Assembly: GCF_002332425.1 (NCBI RefSeq)
Contig: NZ_NRGS01000019.1
Location: 62,001 to 126,000 of the forward strand
Direction of reading: 5' to 3'
DNA: 64,000 nt
Source of the DNA: Brachybacterium alimentarium
GTDB lineage: Bacteria > Actinomycetota > Actinomycetes > Actinomycetales > Dermabacteraceae
Positions 1 through 8,750 of this stretch are shown piece after piece (within the stretch, counting starts at the first letter, position 1; every line of letters begins with the position of its first letter). A model generated the notes under the pieces. The model ran no database searches. It was given only the letters and a program-made list of their open reading frames with translations, and was not told where the DNA came from. Made by a program: the position numbers and the translations under genes.

Positions 1-533
1 GCGGGTCCCTGCCTCCCGGGCTCGACGGCGACCAGCTCGCCGGCCTCGTGCAGGCGTGCCGGGAGCACGAGCGACCGGTGCTGGTGGACACCTCGGGCCC
101 GGCGCTGCTGGACGCCGCGCGCGCCGGGGCGGACGTGCTCAAGCCGAATCTCGGCGAAGCTCTCGCCGCGACCGGCGAGGACACCCCGCTGGCTGCGGCA
201 CGGGCCCTGCTCGGCCTCGGTGCCGGCACCGTCGTGTGCTCCCTCGGGGCCGACGGGATGCTCGGCGTGCACCGCGCCCCCGCGGGGGACGCCGCCTGGC
301 AGGCCGCGCCGGCCGAGGCGATCAGCGGGAACCCCACGGGGGCGGGCGATTCCGTCGTGGCCGTGCTCGCGGCCCGCCTGCTCGTGGACGCGGATCCGCT
401 GCCGGACGTCCTGCGCCATGCCGTCGCCGTGAGTGCGAGCGCCGTGACCTGCCCCGTCGCCGGGCAGATCGATCCCGGCCTCGCCGCGCAGCTCCTGCCC
501 ACCGTCTCGATCGAGGAGATCCCATGCCCCTGA
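1..533 (+). CDS. PfkB-family sugar-phosphate kinase, C-terminal part
   Basis: The gene enters from outside the window; the frame is open from base 3 and 176 codons are visible. The fragment reads as the C-terminal half of a ribokinase/PfkB-fold kinase of the 1-phosphofructokinase/tagatose-6-phosphate kinase type. Near its start is GSLPPG, followed by VLVDTSG and VLKPNLGE, the family's core strand and Asn-Glu motif. The anion-hole signature NPTGAGDS, with the catalytic Asp, lies about residues 110-117 of the fragment. Its stop overlaps the following aldolase start by 10 bases, so the two are almost certainly co-translated and catalyse consecutive kinase and aldolase steps. Whether the substrate is fructose-1-phosphate or tagatose-6-phosphate cannot be settled from this part. 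Confidence 0.85.
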   Translation, partial: GSLPPGLDGDQLAGLVQACREHERPVLVDTSGPALLDAARAGADVLKPNLGEALAATGEDTPLAAARALLGLGAGTVVCSLGADGMLGVHRAPAGDAAWQAAPAEAISGNPTGAGDSVVAVLAARLLVDADPLPDVLRHAVAVSASAVTCPVAGQIDPGLAAQLLPTVSIEEIPCP

Positions 534-1378
534 TCCCCCTGGCCCCCGCGGCCCGTGCCGCCCGTTCGCGCGGGGAGGGCCTCGCCGCGTTCAACGTGGT
601 CCATGTGGAGAACGCCGAGGCCTTCGCGTCGGCCGCTGCTCGCGCCGGCAGCCCGGTGGTGCTGCAGATCAGCCAGAACGCCGCCCGCTATCACGGCGGG
701 CTCGCCCCGATCGGGCTGGCCACCCTCGAGATCGCGCGGGCCGCGGAGGCCGACGTCGTGGTCCACCTCGACCACGCCGACGATCTCGACCTCGTGCGCG
801 AGGCGCTGGACCTCGGCGTCAGCTCGATCATGTACGACGGCTCGAAGCTGCCCGATGAGGAGAACCGGGCCCGCACCGCAGAGGTGGTGCGGGCGGCACA
901 TGACCTCGGGGTGAGCGTCGAGGCGGAGCTCGGCGAGGTGGGCGGGAAGGACGGCGTGCACTCCCCCACCGCCCGCACGGACCCGGCCGAGGCCGCCCGC
1001 TTCGTCGCGGACACCGGGGTGGACCTGCTCGCCGTCGCCGTCGGCACCTCCCATGCGATGACCGAGCGCACCGCGCTGCTCGACCTCGCACTGATCGAGG
1101 AGATCGCCTCCGCCGTGGAGGTGCCGCTGGTGCTGCACGGCTCCTCGGGCGTGGCCGACGCCGACATCCAGGCCGCGATCCGCGCGGGGATGACAAAGAT
1201 CAACGTCTCCACCCATCTGAACACCGTGTTCACCGGAGCCGTGCGGGAGCTGCTGGAGACGAATCCGGACGTGGTGGACACCCGCACGTGGATGCGGGCG
1301 GGGCGCGAGGCGGGCGCCGAGGAGGCGGCGCGGCTGATGACCCTGTTCCGGGACGCGAAGGCGGGGGTGCCCGCCTGA
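524..1378 (+). CDS. Class II fructose/tagatose-bisphosphate aldolase
   Basis: The product has 284 aa and is a zinc-dependent class II aldolase of the Fba/GatY/KbaY type, cleaving fructose- or tagatose-1,6-bisphosphate into triose phosphates. Visible motifs: HLDHADD around residues 81-87 (catalytic Asp and zinc His), YDGSKLPDEEN near 104, EAELGEVGGKD near 132, GTSHAM near 175, HGSSG at about 205 and the phosphate-binding NVST near 227. The start at 524 is chosen because it begins MPLIPLAPAARAA, aligns with the family N-terminus and lies inside the end of the upstream kinase gene. A longer open frame upstream is only a shadow. Pairing with a PfkB kinase favours the tagatose or fructose-1-phosphate route over central glycolysis. 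Confidence 0.9.
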   Translation: MPLIPLAPAARAARSRGEGLAAFNVVHVENAEAFASAAARAGSPVVLQISQNAARYHGGLAPIGLATLEIARAAEADVVVHLDHADDLDLVREALDLGVSSIMYDGSKLPDEENRARTAEVVRAAHDLGVSVEAELGEVGGKDGVHSPTARTDPAEAARFVADTGVDLLAVAVGTSHAMTERTALLDLALIEEIASAVEVPLVLHGSSGVADADIQAAIRAGMTKINVSTHLNTVFTGAVRELLETNPDVVDTRTWMRAGREAGAEEAARLMTLFRDAKAGVPA

Positions 1379-1389
1379 GAGGGCGGCTG

Positions 1390-2139
1390 CTACTGCCCGG
1401 TGAACAGGCTCAGCGCCGGGCCGAGGGTGTTCAGCAGGATGATCACGCCGACGATCCCCACGGCCCAGGAGAAGGCACTGGAGGCGTGCCGCACCGACCA
1501 GTCATGGGCCCGATCGAGGAAGGCGTCGGCCCGGCCGCCGAGCGCGGCACGGACTCCGCACAGCGCAGCGCCGGGCACGATCATCACCGCGCAGTAGCCC
1601 ACGAGTATGAGGGCTCCGTGGCCCAGCCCGACGCCCATGTCGGCGATGATCCCCATCGCGGCGAGGTACGGGATCATCGAGGCCGCCTCGATGACGCCGG
1701 CCAGCAGCGCGAGACCGATCAGCAGCGACGGACGGCCCGAGGCACGACGGGCCCGCTCCGTCCACTTCCGCGCCGAGGCCTCGGGATCACCGCCGCGCTT
1801 CGCGACCGCCTTGGGGTCGATGCGGAAGGACCACCACAGCAGGAAGCCGCCGAGCAGTGCGAGCGCGAGCATCACCACCGGGGAGTCCAGCAGGTGTCCG
1901 AAGGACTCGATCAGCGGCAGCAGCCCGGCCAGCAGGGCGATGCCCAGCGCCAGGTAGAACACGCCGATCACCGCCAGATAGAGCAGGGTGCGGCCCGCGA
2001 TACGCAGTGCCCCTCCCTGCCCCACCACGAGCAGGATCACAGGGATGACCAGTGTGCCCATCGAGGTGGAGTCCACGAGGGCGAGGAGGACCAGACCCAG
2101 GGGTCCGGCGGCATCGGGCAGTGAGTCCATGGGATCCAT
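1390..2139 (-). CDS. GAP-family integral membrane protein
   Basis: A 249-aa polytopic protein with about six hydrophobic segments: a first helix ALVDSTSMGTL...VILLVV, a pair near 60-110, a basic loop (KWTERARRASGR), then three helices ending in GIVGVIILLNTLG. The pattern matches the actinobacterial GAP family (Sap, sulfolipid-1-addressing protein). Members are thought to assist export of cell-envelope lipids, but few have been tested. The start at 2139 (MDPMDSLPDA) is chosen because sequence further upstream is Gly/Arg-rich shadow; an alternative ATG lies three codons later. It converges with the aldolase gene and is divergent from the histidine kinase at 2233. The substrate is unknown. Confidence 0.7.
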   Translation of the reverse strand: MDPMDSLPDAAGPLGLVLLALVDSTSMGTLVIPVILLVVGQGGALRIAGRTLLYLAVIGVFYLALGIALLAGLLPLIESFGHLLDSPVVMLALALLGGFLLWWSFRIDPKAVAKRGGDPEASARKWTERARRASGRPSLLIGLALLAGVIEAASMIPYLAAMGIIADMGVGLGHGALILVGYCAVMIVPGAALCGVRAALGGRADAFLDRAHDWSVRHASSAFSWAVGIVGVIILLNTLGPALSLFTGQ

Positions 2140-2232
2140 GGTTCCGCGAGCGCCCGTCGGCCGTCCTCCTCCCAAGGTGCCGACTGCGCCCGTTGGAGCG
2201 CTCCCGCGCCCGCGGCCACGTAGCCTCAGAGC

Positions 2233-3663
2233 ATGTTCGCCGACCCGCTCGAGGCCCGCGCGCACGCCTCGGCGCCCGCGCGCCGGCGGATCACGCGCCG
2301 CGATGTGCTCATGACCGCCGGCTACGCCGCGATCGTGCTGCTGCTCGCCGCCATGGGCGCACGCAACTCAGGGTTCCTCGAGAGCTGGGACGGCTGGCCG
2401 CTCTGGACCTCGGTGCTCCTGCTGCTGGTGGCCAGCGCGAGCCTGCTGTGGAGGCGACGCCTCCCGCTGCTCCCCCTCGTCGTGGCGGGCCCGTTGGCAC
2501 TGGCCGAGGTGATCGTGGGCGGGCAGGTCGCCGCCTACATGCTGCTCTTCGAGGCCTTCTTCGAACCGATCATGCACGGCTCCATGCGCCTGGCCCGCCG
2601 CACCACGGGCATCGCCATCGGCCTCGCCGTGAGCGCCCTGCTGGTCGCCGCCGGGCTCGGCGCCTCGGGACCGATGCTGCTGGTCGTGGTGCTGATCGCG
2701 ACGCTGATGGTCTCCACTCCGCTGCTGTGGGGCTGGGAGGTGCGCCATCACCGCGACGCGCGCGTCAGCGCCGAGACCCTCGCCGCCGTGGAGCATGAGC
2801 TCGCCGCCACCCGCGCCGCCCACGCCGTGGAGACCGAACGCCGCACGATCGCCCACGACCTGCACGACGTGATCGCCGGGCACCTCAGCGCCGTCTCCCT
2901 GCACACCAATCTCGCCGCCTCCCTCGAGCAGCCCGAAGCGCGCGACCGCTCCCTGCTCACCGCCCGCGACTCCGCGCACGCGGCCCTGAGGGACCTGCGC
3001 TCGATGATCGGGGTGCTCTCCACGGAGCACTCCGCCGAGCTCCCCTCCGTCACCCTGGACTGGCCGTCGCTCACCGCGCGCCTGCACGGTCGCGATCCCG
3101 ACGCGTCCGTGAGCATCGCCCCGGAGGTGGAGGACCCCTCCCGGGTGGAGCCGTCGGTGCAGGCCGCACTGCTGCGCATCGCCGCTGAGGCCTCCACCAA
3201 TGCGGTGCGCCATGGGCTCGCCCCGATCACGCTCGCGGTGCGTGTGGAGGACGAGCTGGTGACGTTCGAGCTCACGAACCGTCGAGCCGAGTCCACGGTG
3301 CCGGGCTCCGGTGTGGGCCGCGGCGCGATCGCCCATCGAGCCACCGCGGTGGGCGGCAGCGCGACCTCCGGACCGGCCCCCGACGACGGTCCGGACGCCG
3401 GCAGCTGGCGCGTGCTCGCGCTTCTGCCGACGCGTGCCGTGGGAAGCGAGCGCCCGCCGGAGCCCGACGCGAGCCGTGGGCTCGAGCCCCGCGCCGCTGG
3501 TTCCTCCCCCTCCTCGCTCTCCTCCCCCGCCCCGCTCTCCGACATCCCCACGCGCGACGGCTTCGCGCGCGACCGGACCGGGCGCGACCGAACCGGGCGC
3601 GACCGGACCGGGCACGACGCCGCGACGACATCCCCCTCGACGAATCAGGAGGTCACACCGTGA
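2233..3663 (+). CDS. NarL-type sensor histidine kinase
   Basis: A 476-aa membrane sensor kinase. The N-terminal 150 residues hold five to six hydrophobic helices and no obvious extracytoplasmic sensor domain. A HisKA_3 dimerisation domain follows, with ERRTIAHDLHDVIAGHLSAV (phospho-acceptor about His208). A short HATPase domain contains EASTNAVRHG near 320 and GSGVGRGAIAHRA near 360. The last ~75 residues are a low-complexity Pro/Ser/Arg tail ending in three RDRTG repeats, which is unusual for the family. The stop overlaps the response regulator start (GTGA), so the pair is translationally coupled. A TAGCCT hexamer sits six bases before the ATG, suggesting a leaderless mRNA. The signal is unknown; cell-envelope stress is a common role for such pairs. 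Confidence 0.88.
   Translation: MFADPLEARAHASAPARRRITRRDVLMTAGYAAIVLLLAAMGARNSGFLESWDGWPLWTSVLLLLVASASLLWRRRLPLLPLVVAGPLALAEVIVGGQVAAYMLLFEAFFEPIMHGSMRLARRTTGIAIGLAVSALLVAAGLGASGPMLLVVVLIATLMVSTPLLWGWEVRHHRDARVSAETLAAVEHELAATRAAHAVETERRTIAHDLHDVIAGHLSAVSLHTNLAASLEQPEARDRSLLTARDSAHAALRDLRSMIGVLSTEHSAELPSVTLDWPSLTARLHGRDPDASVSIAPEVEDPSRVEPSVQAALLRIAAEASTNAVRHGLAPITLAVRVEDELVTFELTNRRAESTVPGSGVGRGAIAHRATAVGGSATSGPAPDDGPDAGSWRVLALLPTRAVGSERPPEPDASRGLEPRAAGSSPSSLSSPAPLSDIPTRDGFARDRTGRDRTGRDRTGHDAATTSPSTNQEVTP
3568..3612 (+). repeat. Three 15-bp tandem coding repeats in kinase tail
   Basis: Three consecutive 15-bp units (CGCGACCGGACCGGG, the middle one with a single change) encode RDRTG three times at the end of the kinase. 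They keep the reading frame and belong to a low-complexity tail. Confidence 0.9.
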
Positions 3664-4496
3664 ACGACGCCTCGACGCCCATCCGCGTGCTGGTGGCGGA
3701 CGACCACCCCGCCGTGCGCTCGGGCCTGGTGGCTCTGCTGGACTCCGCGGCGGACATCACCGTGATCGCCGAGGCGGCCGACGGCGAAACCGCGGTCACC
3801 GCCGCCCGCGAGCACCGCCCGGACGTGGTCCTCACCGATGTCCGCATGCCGGGCGCCACCGGTATCGAGATCACTCCGCGCCTGCGCGAGACCGGCGCGA
3901 ACGTACTGGTGATCTCCGGTTTCGATCTCGACGACTATGTGCTCGGAGCACTGGCGGCAGGGGCCGACGGATACCTCGTGAAGTCCGAGGACCCCCAGCG
4001 GATCCTCGCCGCCGTGCGAGACGTGCACCGAGGCGATGCGGTGCTCTCTGCCGCAGCGACCCGAGCCGTGGTGGGCGCGCTGCGGGATCGGGGCGCAGGA
4101 ACGGGTGCGGCTCGAGAACAGCAGACGACGAGCGGACCGGAGGGACGGGGCCGGGCCGCCGTGAGGGACGCGCCTGGGCGGCACCGCCCGCACGGGGCTG
4201 AGTATGAGAGCGACCGGAACGGGGCTGAGGTGGAGAGCGCGGAGAGGACAGAGACCTCAGCGTTCGGCGGGGGCGGCCGGTCAATCGCCGCTGCCCAGGA
4301 GCCTGCACCCTCGTTCACCCCTCGTGAGGAGGACGTCCTCGCATTGGTCGCGCAGGGCCTGTCCAACCAGCAGATCGCCTCGCACCTGTTCATCGAGATC
4401 ACGACGGTGAAGTCTCATCTCTCCCATGCGCTCATGAAGCTGCAGCTGGACTCCCGGGTGCAGGCGGCGCTGTGGTGGCAGCAGCACCGGCCCTGA
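3660..4496 (+). CDS. NarL/LuxR-family response regulator
   Basis: A 278-aa regulator starting at GTG with AGGAGG about eight bases upstream and overlapping the kinase stop. The receiver domain covers residues 1-125: VLVADDHPAVR at the start, phospho-acceptor Asp near 60 in LTDVRMPG, Lys in GYLVKSED. A LuxR-type helix-turn-helix occupies about 215-275 (FTPREEDVLALVAQGLSNQQIA...TTVKSHLSHALMKL). Family members are usually about 210-220 aa; here a ~75-residue Glu/Arg/Gly-rich linker separates the domains. It is the partner of the kinase at 2233. Targets are unknown; the co-directional DHA2 exporter at 4862 is a candidate by position only. Confidence 0.9.
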   Translation: MNDASTPIRVLVADDHPAVRSGLVALLDSAADITVIAEAADGETAVTAAREHRPDVVLTDVRMPGATGIEITPRLRETGANVLVISGFDLDDYVLGALAAGADGYLVKSEDPQRILAAVRDVHRGDAVLSAAATRAVVGALRDRGAGTGAAREQQTTSGPEGRGRAAVRDAPGRHRPHGAEYESDRNGAEVESAERTETSAFGGGGRSIAAAQEPAPSFTPREEDVLALVAQGLSNQQIASHLFIEITTVKSHLSHALMKLQLDSRVQAALWWQQHRP

Positions 4497-4861
4497 CGTC
4501 TCGCAGCCCCGCACTGCCGCGCTCCCGCACTACCGCACTACCGCACTCCCGCGTCCTCGCACTCCCGCACTCCCGCGCCCTCGCGCCGTGCCTGTACCGG
4601 CCCTCACGGACAAGTGCGCGGAGGCGTGCCCGGACCGGTGGCGCGAACCGGGAATGTGGGAGCCGGGCGCGGCGTTGAGGGATGCGTACAGCACATTCCC
4701 TACGGGCGAAACCTGCACTCCATGCAAGAATCGTCCGGGTCGCGGGTCCTGCCCGTCGGCCCCACCGGAGGGTGACCTGAGTATGCTGCCCCACTGCGCA
4801 CGCGGGCGTCCTCACTGGTCCCGGCCCTCCGGTCCCTCGATGCAGAAAGCATGCCACCCCT
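4497..4861. other. Intergenic region with 8-bp tandem array
   Basis: No gene is supported here. From 4509 to 4588 ten consecutive 8-bp units follow the pattern CCGCACTM/TCGCRCYC (for example CCGCACTA twice in a row). The rest has no clear terminator. A small inverted repeat ATGC-AGAAA-GCAT lies just before the exporter start and could be an operator half-site, but this is weak. Confidence 0.6.
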
Positions 4862-6430
4862 ATGACCTCCACCCGTCAGCCCACGGGCGAGTTCCCCGCG
4901 GTCGACGCACCCGGGATCATCGCCGGAGGCGCCGCCTCCGCGGACGCCGAGTACGCCACCCGCGAGGGCGCCGACAATCCTGACACGACCGTCCGGGACG
5001 GCCGTGCCCCGGCGTCCTACAAGGTCGCCCCGATCATCGCGGTCCTGGTCGTCTCCGCGTTCGTGATGATCCTCAACGAGACCCTGCTGTCGGTCGCACT
5101 GCCCACTCTGATGGCGGACCTGTCGATCACTGCGGTGACCGCGCAGTGGCTCTCCACGGGCTTCATGCTCACCATGGCCGTCGTCATCCCCACCACCGGC
5201 TTCCTCATGAAGCGGCTCTCGGTGCGGGCCGTGTTCATCACCGCGATGCTGCTGTTCCTGGTCGGCACCGCGATCGCCATGCTCGCCCCGACCTTCCCCG
5301 TGCTGCTCGCAGCCCGCGTCGTCCAGGCCGCCGGCACCGCCATGGTGCTGCCGCTGCTGATGACCACGATCCTCGCGCTCGTCCCGATCACCGCCCGCGG
5401 CCTGGTGATGGGCCTGGTGGGCGTGGTCATCTCGGCCGCCCCGGCCCTCGGCCCCTCCATCTCCGGATTCATCCTGCAGAACTGGACGTGGCACTACCTG
5501 TTCGTGATGATGCTGCCGATCATCGTGATCGCCCTGGTCATCGGCCTGATCTTCATGCGCAACTACACCGAGCCCGAGAAGGTGCGGCTGGACGTCGTCT
5601 CCGTGATCCTCTCCGCGATCGGCTTCGGCGGCGTGATCTACGCGCTGGCCTCGATCAGCCAGATCGTCGAGGGCGAGGCCCGCCTGGTGCCGCTGCTCGT
5701 CGCCGCGGTCGGCGTGATCTCTCTCGCCGTGTTCACTGCGCGTCAGGTGCGCATGCACGCCACCGGCAAGGAGCCCCTGCTGGACCTGCGCCCCCTGAAG
5801 GTGCGCACCTTCTCGGTGTCCGTGCTGGTGATCCTGCTGGGCTTCGCGACCATGCTCGGCACCGTCGTGGCGCTGCCGCTGTACATGACCGGTTCGCTGG
5901 GCATGTCCACGCTCGACGTGGGCCTGACGATGCTGCCCGGCGCGGCAGCCTCGGGGGTGCTCGGGCCGCTCGTCGGCACTCTGTACGACCGGGTGGGACC
6001 GCGCCCGATCGTGGTGCCCGGCGCCGCGCTGATGGCGCTCGTGAGCTGGCTCGAGGTGCTCCTGCTCGATGCCGACTCCTCGCAGGGCCTGATCATCGCG
6101 CTGAACGTGCCGCTGGGCATCGGCATGGCCATGGTCATGACGCCGCTGATGGCACTGTCCCTCGGGTCGCTGCCGCGCACTCTGTACGGGCACGGTTCCG
6201 CCATCCTCAACACCCTGCAGCAGCTCGCGGGTGCGCTCGGCACGGCCGTGTTCATCGCCCTGCTCACCCTCGGCTCCGTCGTCGCGGCAGAATCCGGAGC
6301 GTCCGCGACCATCGCCCAGGCCAGCGGCGCCTCCTGGGCGTTCGCCTTCGGCGGCGTCATGACCACGATCGCCGTGGTGCTCGGCGCGACGCTCAAGAGC
6401 AACCCGGCTGAGGTCGAGCAGGCCGCCTGA
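4862..6430 (+). CDS. DHA2-family MFS multidrug exporter
   Basis: A 522-aa major facilitator of the EmrB/QacA drug:H+ antiporter-2 class. A ~55-residue hydrophilic N-terminus is followed by 14 predicted membrane helices starting at APIIAVLVVSAFVMILNETL. Typical features are LSVALPTLMADL in helix 1-2, QWLSTGFMLTMAVVIPTTGFL, and motif C-like ISAAPALGPSISGFI near residues 195-210. Members export hydrophobic drugs, dyes or antiseptics. No regulator is directly attached; the upstream two-component pair is on the same strand but 365 bases away. No strong Shine-Dalgarno sequence precedes the ATG; internal starts remain possible. Confidence 0.9.
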   Translation: MTSTRQPTGEFPAVDAPGIIAGGAASADAEYATREGADNPDTTVRDGRAPASYKVAPIIAVLVVSAFVMILNETLLSVALPTLMADLSITAVTAQWLSTGFMLTMAVVIPTTGFLMKRLSVRAVFITAMLLFLVGTAIAMLAPTFPVLLAARVVQAAGTAMVLPLLMTTILALVPITARGLVMGLVGVVISAAPALGPSISGFILQNWTWHYLFVMMLPIIVIALVIGLIFMRNYTEPEKVRLDVVSVILSAIGFGGVIYALASISQIVEGEARLVPLLVAAVGVISLAVFTARQVRMHATGKEPLLDLRPLKVRTFSVSVLVILLGFATMLGTVVALPLYMTGSLGMSTLDVGLTMLPGAAASGVLGPLVGTLYDRVGPRPIVVPGAALMALVSWLEVLLLDADSSQGLIIALNVPLGIGMAMVMTPLMALSLGSLPRTLYGHGSAILNTLQQLAGALGTAVFIALLTLGSVVAAESGASATIAQASGASWAFAFGGVMTTIAVVLGATLKSNPAEVEQAA

Positions 6431-6453
6431 GTCTCTCAGCGCCCGGCACGGCC

Positions 6454-6474
6454 GTGAGGACGTCCGGTCCTCAC
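6454..6474 (+). terminator. Stem-loop after MFS exporter
   Basis: Perfect 8-bp stem GTGAGGAC / GTCCTCAC with a five-base loop, 23 bases after the exporter stop. No long T-run follows, as is common in GC-rich actinobacteria. Confidence 0.6.
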
Positions 6475-6681
6475 CACCTTTCGGTCCTCTGCACAGCCTC
6501 ACCGCCCGTACGGCGTCGAGGTCGTGCAGGGGGCCGAATGCTTGCAGGTCGCACTCACGGTTCTCGACGCCGTTGCCGCGCCCGACCGCGCCCGACCACG
6601 CCCCGCCCGGCCCGGCCGTGCGAGACGGCTCGGACGTGCGAGACGATGGCCGTCCGATCCGAGCGAAGAGGGCGTGACCAG

Positions 6682-6873
6682 ATGGCGGACCGTGCTAAAT
6701 ATCTGACGCTCGTCGTCGCGCTCTACGCCGTGGGGATGTGCGTCCTCGTCGCAGCGGTCGCCGCTCTCTTCGACCGCGAGTTCCTGGAGGTCACGGTGAA
6801 CCTCGCACCGGCCCTCGTCATCTGCTTCCTCGGCGTGATCATCCACGGCCTGCGTCACGACCTCGACTCGTGA
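6682..6873 (+). CDS. Small two-helix membrane protein
   Basis: A 63-aa protein with two hydrophobic segments (LTLVVALYAVGMCVLVAAVA and LAPALVICFLGVIIHGL) separated by a short acidic loop, and a short charged tail. An in-frame ATG lies 15 codons upstream (MAVRSERRG), and the GAAGAGGG purine stretch would suit the start used here. It lies convergent to the DUF6226-DUF1990 gene, 12 bases apart. I do not recognise a family. Such proteins are often annotated as hypothetical in Micrococcales genomes. Confidence 0.55.
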   Translation: MADRAKYLTLVVALYAVGMCVLVAAVAALFDREFLEVTVNLAPALVICFLGVIIHGLRHDLDS

Positions 6874-6885
6874 CGGCCGGGCCGG

Positions 6886-8499
6886 CTACCGCCGCGCGGG
6901 CAGGGAGAGCGCCCGCAGATAGCGCCGCGTGATGATCTCCTGGGCGATCCGGGAGAGGGGTGCGCCGAGCCGGGCGTACCAGGTGGCGGGCTTCGAGACG
7001 ACGTCGAGATGGAAGCGCACAGTGCCGGTCGCGGTGCGAGTCACGGTGAACTGCTCGATCCCGGATTCCGGGTGCCCGGGCAGCGTGCCGTAGGCGAAGC
7101 CGGCGCGATCCGGCTCGTCGATCACCCACAGCACACGGCAGGGCACGGTGATGCGAAGCGGCCCGATCCCCACGCGCAGGTGCACCTCGGCCCCCGGCGC
7201 GGCAGGGGTGTGCGAGGCCGCGACCTGGAGCCCTGACCGACGATGCACCAACCAGCTGCGCACGGCAGAGCTCGCCCGCTCGAAGTCCATGTCGGTCACC
7301 GCAGCGCTGCGGTGCATCAGGCGGTATCCCTCCGGCGGGTTCTCCAGGGCATCGAGCGGAGCCGTGATCGCCCGTTCCGGGTCCACGAGGGTGGCATAGC
7401 TCGTCAGCGTCCCGGAGCGTCCGGGCCGGAGTCGATTGATCCGCGTTTCCAGAGGAACCGGCAGAACAGCGAGCATGATGTCCAGCAGCCGCGTCGGCCA
7501 GGGCTCCCGCAGCATCTCCTCCGTCCAGGAGGAGTCCATCGGATCGATCGGTGGGCACAGCTCCCGCGGCGTCCAGCCGTCGGCCCACGGACCGGCTGTG
7601 ACCTGGATCGGTTCCTCGAGGTCGTCCCGGCCGCTGCCGCTCGAGGCGCCGAAGGAGGTGCGCTCGCTGTGGGAATCGGACGTCACGACGGCCTCGAAGG
7701 AGCCGTCGACGATCGAGAGGATGGTCCGATCGAGCTCCTCGAGCAGCTCGCGGGAGCCGGCATCGCAGGCGTCGCACAGGCAGTCGGTGTCCTGGGCGAC
7801 CACGGCGGGCTCCCCGACGCCGACGACGAGGTCCGGGACCTCCGCGTCGCCTGCGCCGAGGTCGGTGCTGCCGGCGGCGTCGTCCGGGGCGGTGCGGGCG
7901 AGCACGAGCGGCTGCGCTCCTGGCCGACGAGGGCGCAGCACGGTGGTTCGATAGCGGTCCGCGAACGGTTCCAGGACCCAGCCGACCTGTGCGCCGTCCA
8001 TGGTCTCGACCGGGTCGGCCCACCCACGCGCGATGAGCACCTGGGTCCAGGCTTCGGCGCGGGCCCACAGGATCCGGTACTTGCCGGGGTCCAGGCAGCG
8101 GCTGTACTCCCCGTCGTGGCTGTCGCGACGCTCACCATCGGTCCCGAGATGCGGGTCCTCCCATCCGGGGGTGTCGGCGCCGGTCACCGCGAAGGCTGCC
8201 TCGACGTCGTCGAGCAGCGTGATGACCTGCTCGCTCAGGGGCTCGTCGGCGTATGTCGGATCGCCCTCGGCGGTGAGCACAGGATCGCCCTCGGCAGCGG
8301 GCATAGGGTCACGCTCGGCAGCGGGCATGGCGCCGCCCTCGCCAGCAAGTGTGGGGCCAACCTTAGCCGCACGCATGGGGCCGCCCCCGGCAGCAGGCAT
8401 GGGTTCACGCTCGGAAGCCCGCATGGGACCGCTCTCGGCGCCTTCCCGGAGGGCTTCGTTCAGCTCATGCCACCAGAGCGGCGCGGACGGGGAGGTCAT
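6886..8499 (-). CDS. DUF6226-DUF1990 fusion protein with octapeptide repeats
   Basis: A 537-aa product built of three parts. Residues ~20-85 carry eight octapeptide repeats of the type AERDPMPA. Residues ~90-370 resemble DUF6226 (YSRCLDPGKYRILWARAEAW, TQVLIARGWADP) and include CLCDACDAG. Residues ~380-537 are a clear DUF1990 domain: GYRLMHRSAAV, SWLVHRRSGLQVAAS, FAYGTLPGHPESGIEQF and a C-terminal RRYLRALSLPARR. Both domains are usually separate actinobacterial proteins of unknown function; DUF1990 is a compact START/SRPBCC-like beta fold by general appearance, which is inference. The ATG at 8499 has TACGTT five bases upstream, fitting a leaderless transcript. The longer frame to 8724 lacks support. 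Confidence 0.75.
   Translation of the reverse strand: MTSPSAPLWWHELNEALREGAESGPMRASEREPMPAAGGGPMRAAKVGPTLAGEGGAMPAAERDPMPAAEGDPVLTAEGDPTYADEPLSEQVITLLDDVEAAFAVTGADTPGWEDPHLGTDGERRDSHDGEYSRCLDPGKYRILWARAEAWTQVLIARGWADPVETMDGAQVGWVLEPFADRYRTTVLRPRRPGAQPLVLARTAPDDAAGSTDLGAGDAEVPDLVVGVGEPAVVAQDTDCLCDACDAGSRELLEELDRTILSIVDGSFEAVVTSDSHSERTSFGASSGSGRDDLEEPIQVTAGPWADGWTPRELCPPIDPMDSSWTEEMLREPWPTRLLDIMLAVLPVPLETRINRLRPGRSGTLTSYATLVDPERAITAPLDALENPPEGYRLMHRSAAVTDMDFERASSAVRSWLVHRRSGLQVAASHTPAAPGAEVHLRVGIGPLRITVPCRVLWVIDEPDRAGFAYGTLPGHPESGIEQFTVTRTATGTVRFHLDVVSKPATWYARLGAPLSRIAQEIITRRYLRALSLPARR
8243..8434 (-). repeat. Eight 24-bp tandem coding repeats
   Basis: Eight head-to-tail 24-bp units, each encoding eight residues (consensus AEGDPMPA-like) within the DUF6226-DUF1990 gene. 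The units differ by several substitutions but keep length exactly, so the frame is protected. Confidence 0.88.
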
Positions 8500-8690
8500 C
8501 CTGCGAACGTACAGCGAAGCACGCACAGGGCTCCACATCTTTGCAGTGGCCGAGCTGCGGCTCGTTCCGCCCGGGCGCGTTTCCCTGCACCCGCTCGCCC
8601 CGACCGCGCACTTCCCTGCGCCAGCCGGCCCGGCCCGGCCCGCGCGTTTCCCTGCGCCAGCTCGCCTCAACGCGCACCCGATCGCCTCTA

Positions 8691-8741
8691 CCCCGGGGAA
8701 GTAGGCGGAATAGCACCGTCTCAACGCCTATTTCCCCGGGG
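8691..8741. repeat. 17-bp inverted repeat
   Basis: Arms CCCCGGGGAAGTAGGCG (8691-8707) and CGCCTATTTCCCCGGGG (8725-8741) match at 16 of 17 positions around a 17-base spacer. It lies between two minus-strand genes. It could be a weak terminator for the DAHP synthase transcript or a protein-binding site; there is no adjoining T-run. Confidence 0.75.
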
Positions 8742-8750
8742 TGCTCAGGC

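Noticed and set aside
4700-6502. 600-codon minus-strand frame opposite the MFS exporter
   Set aside because: His/Asp/Gly/Arg-rich composition typical of an antisense shadow in GC-rich DNA.
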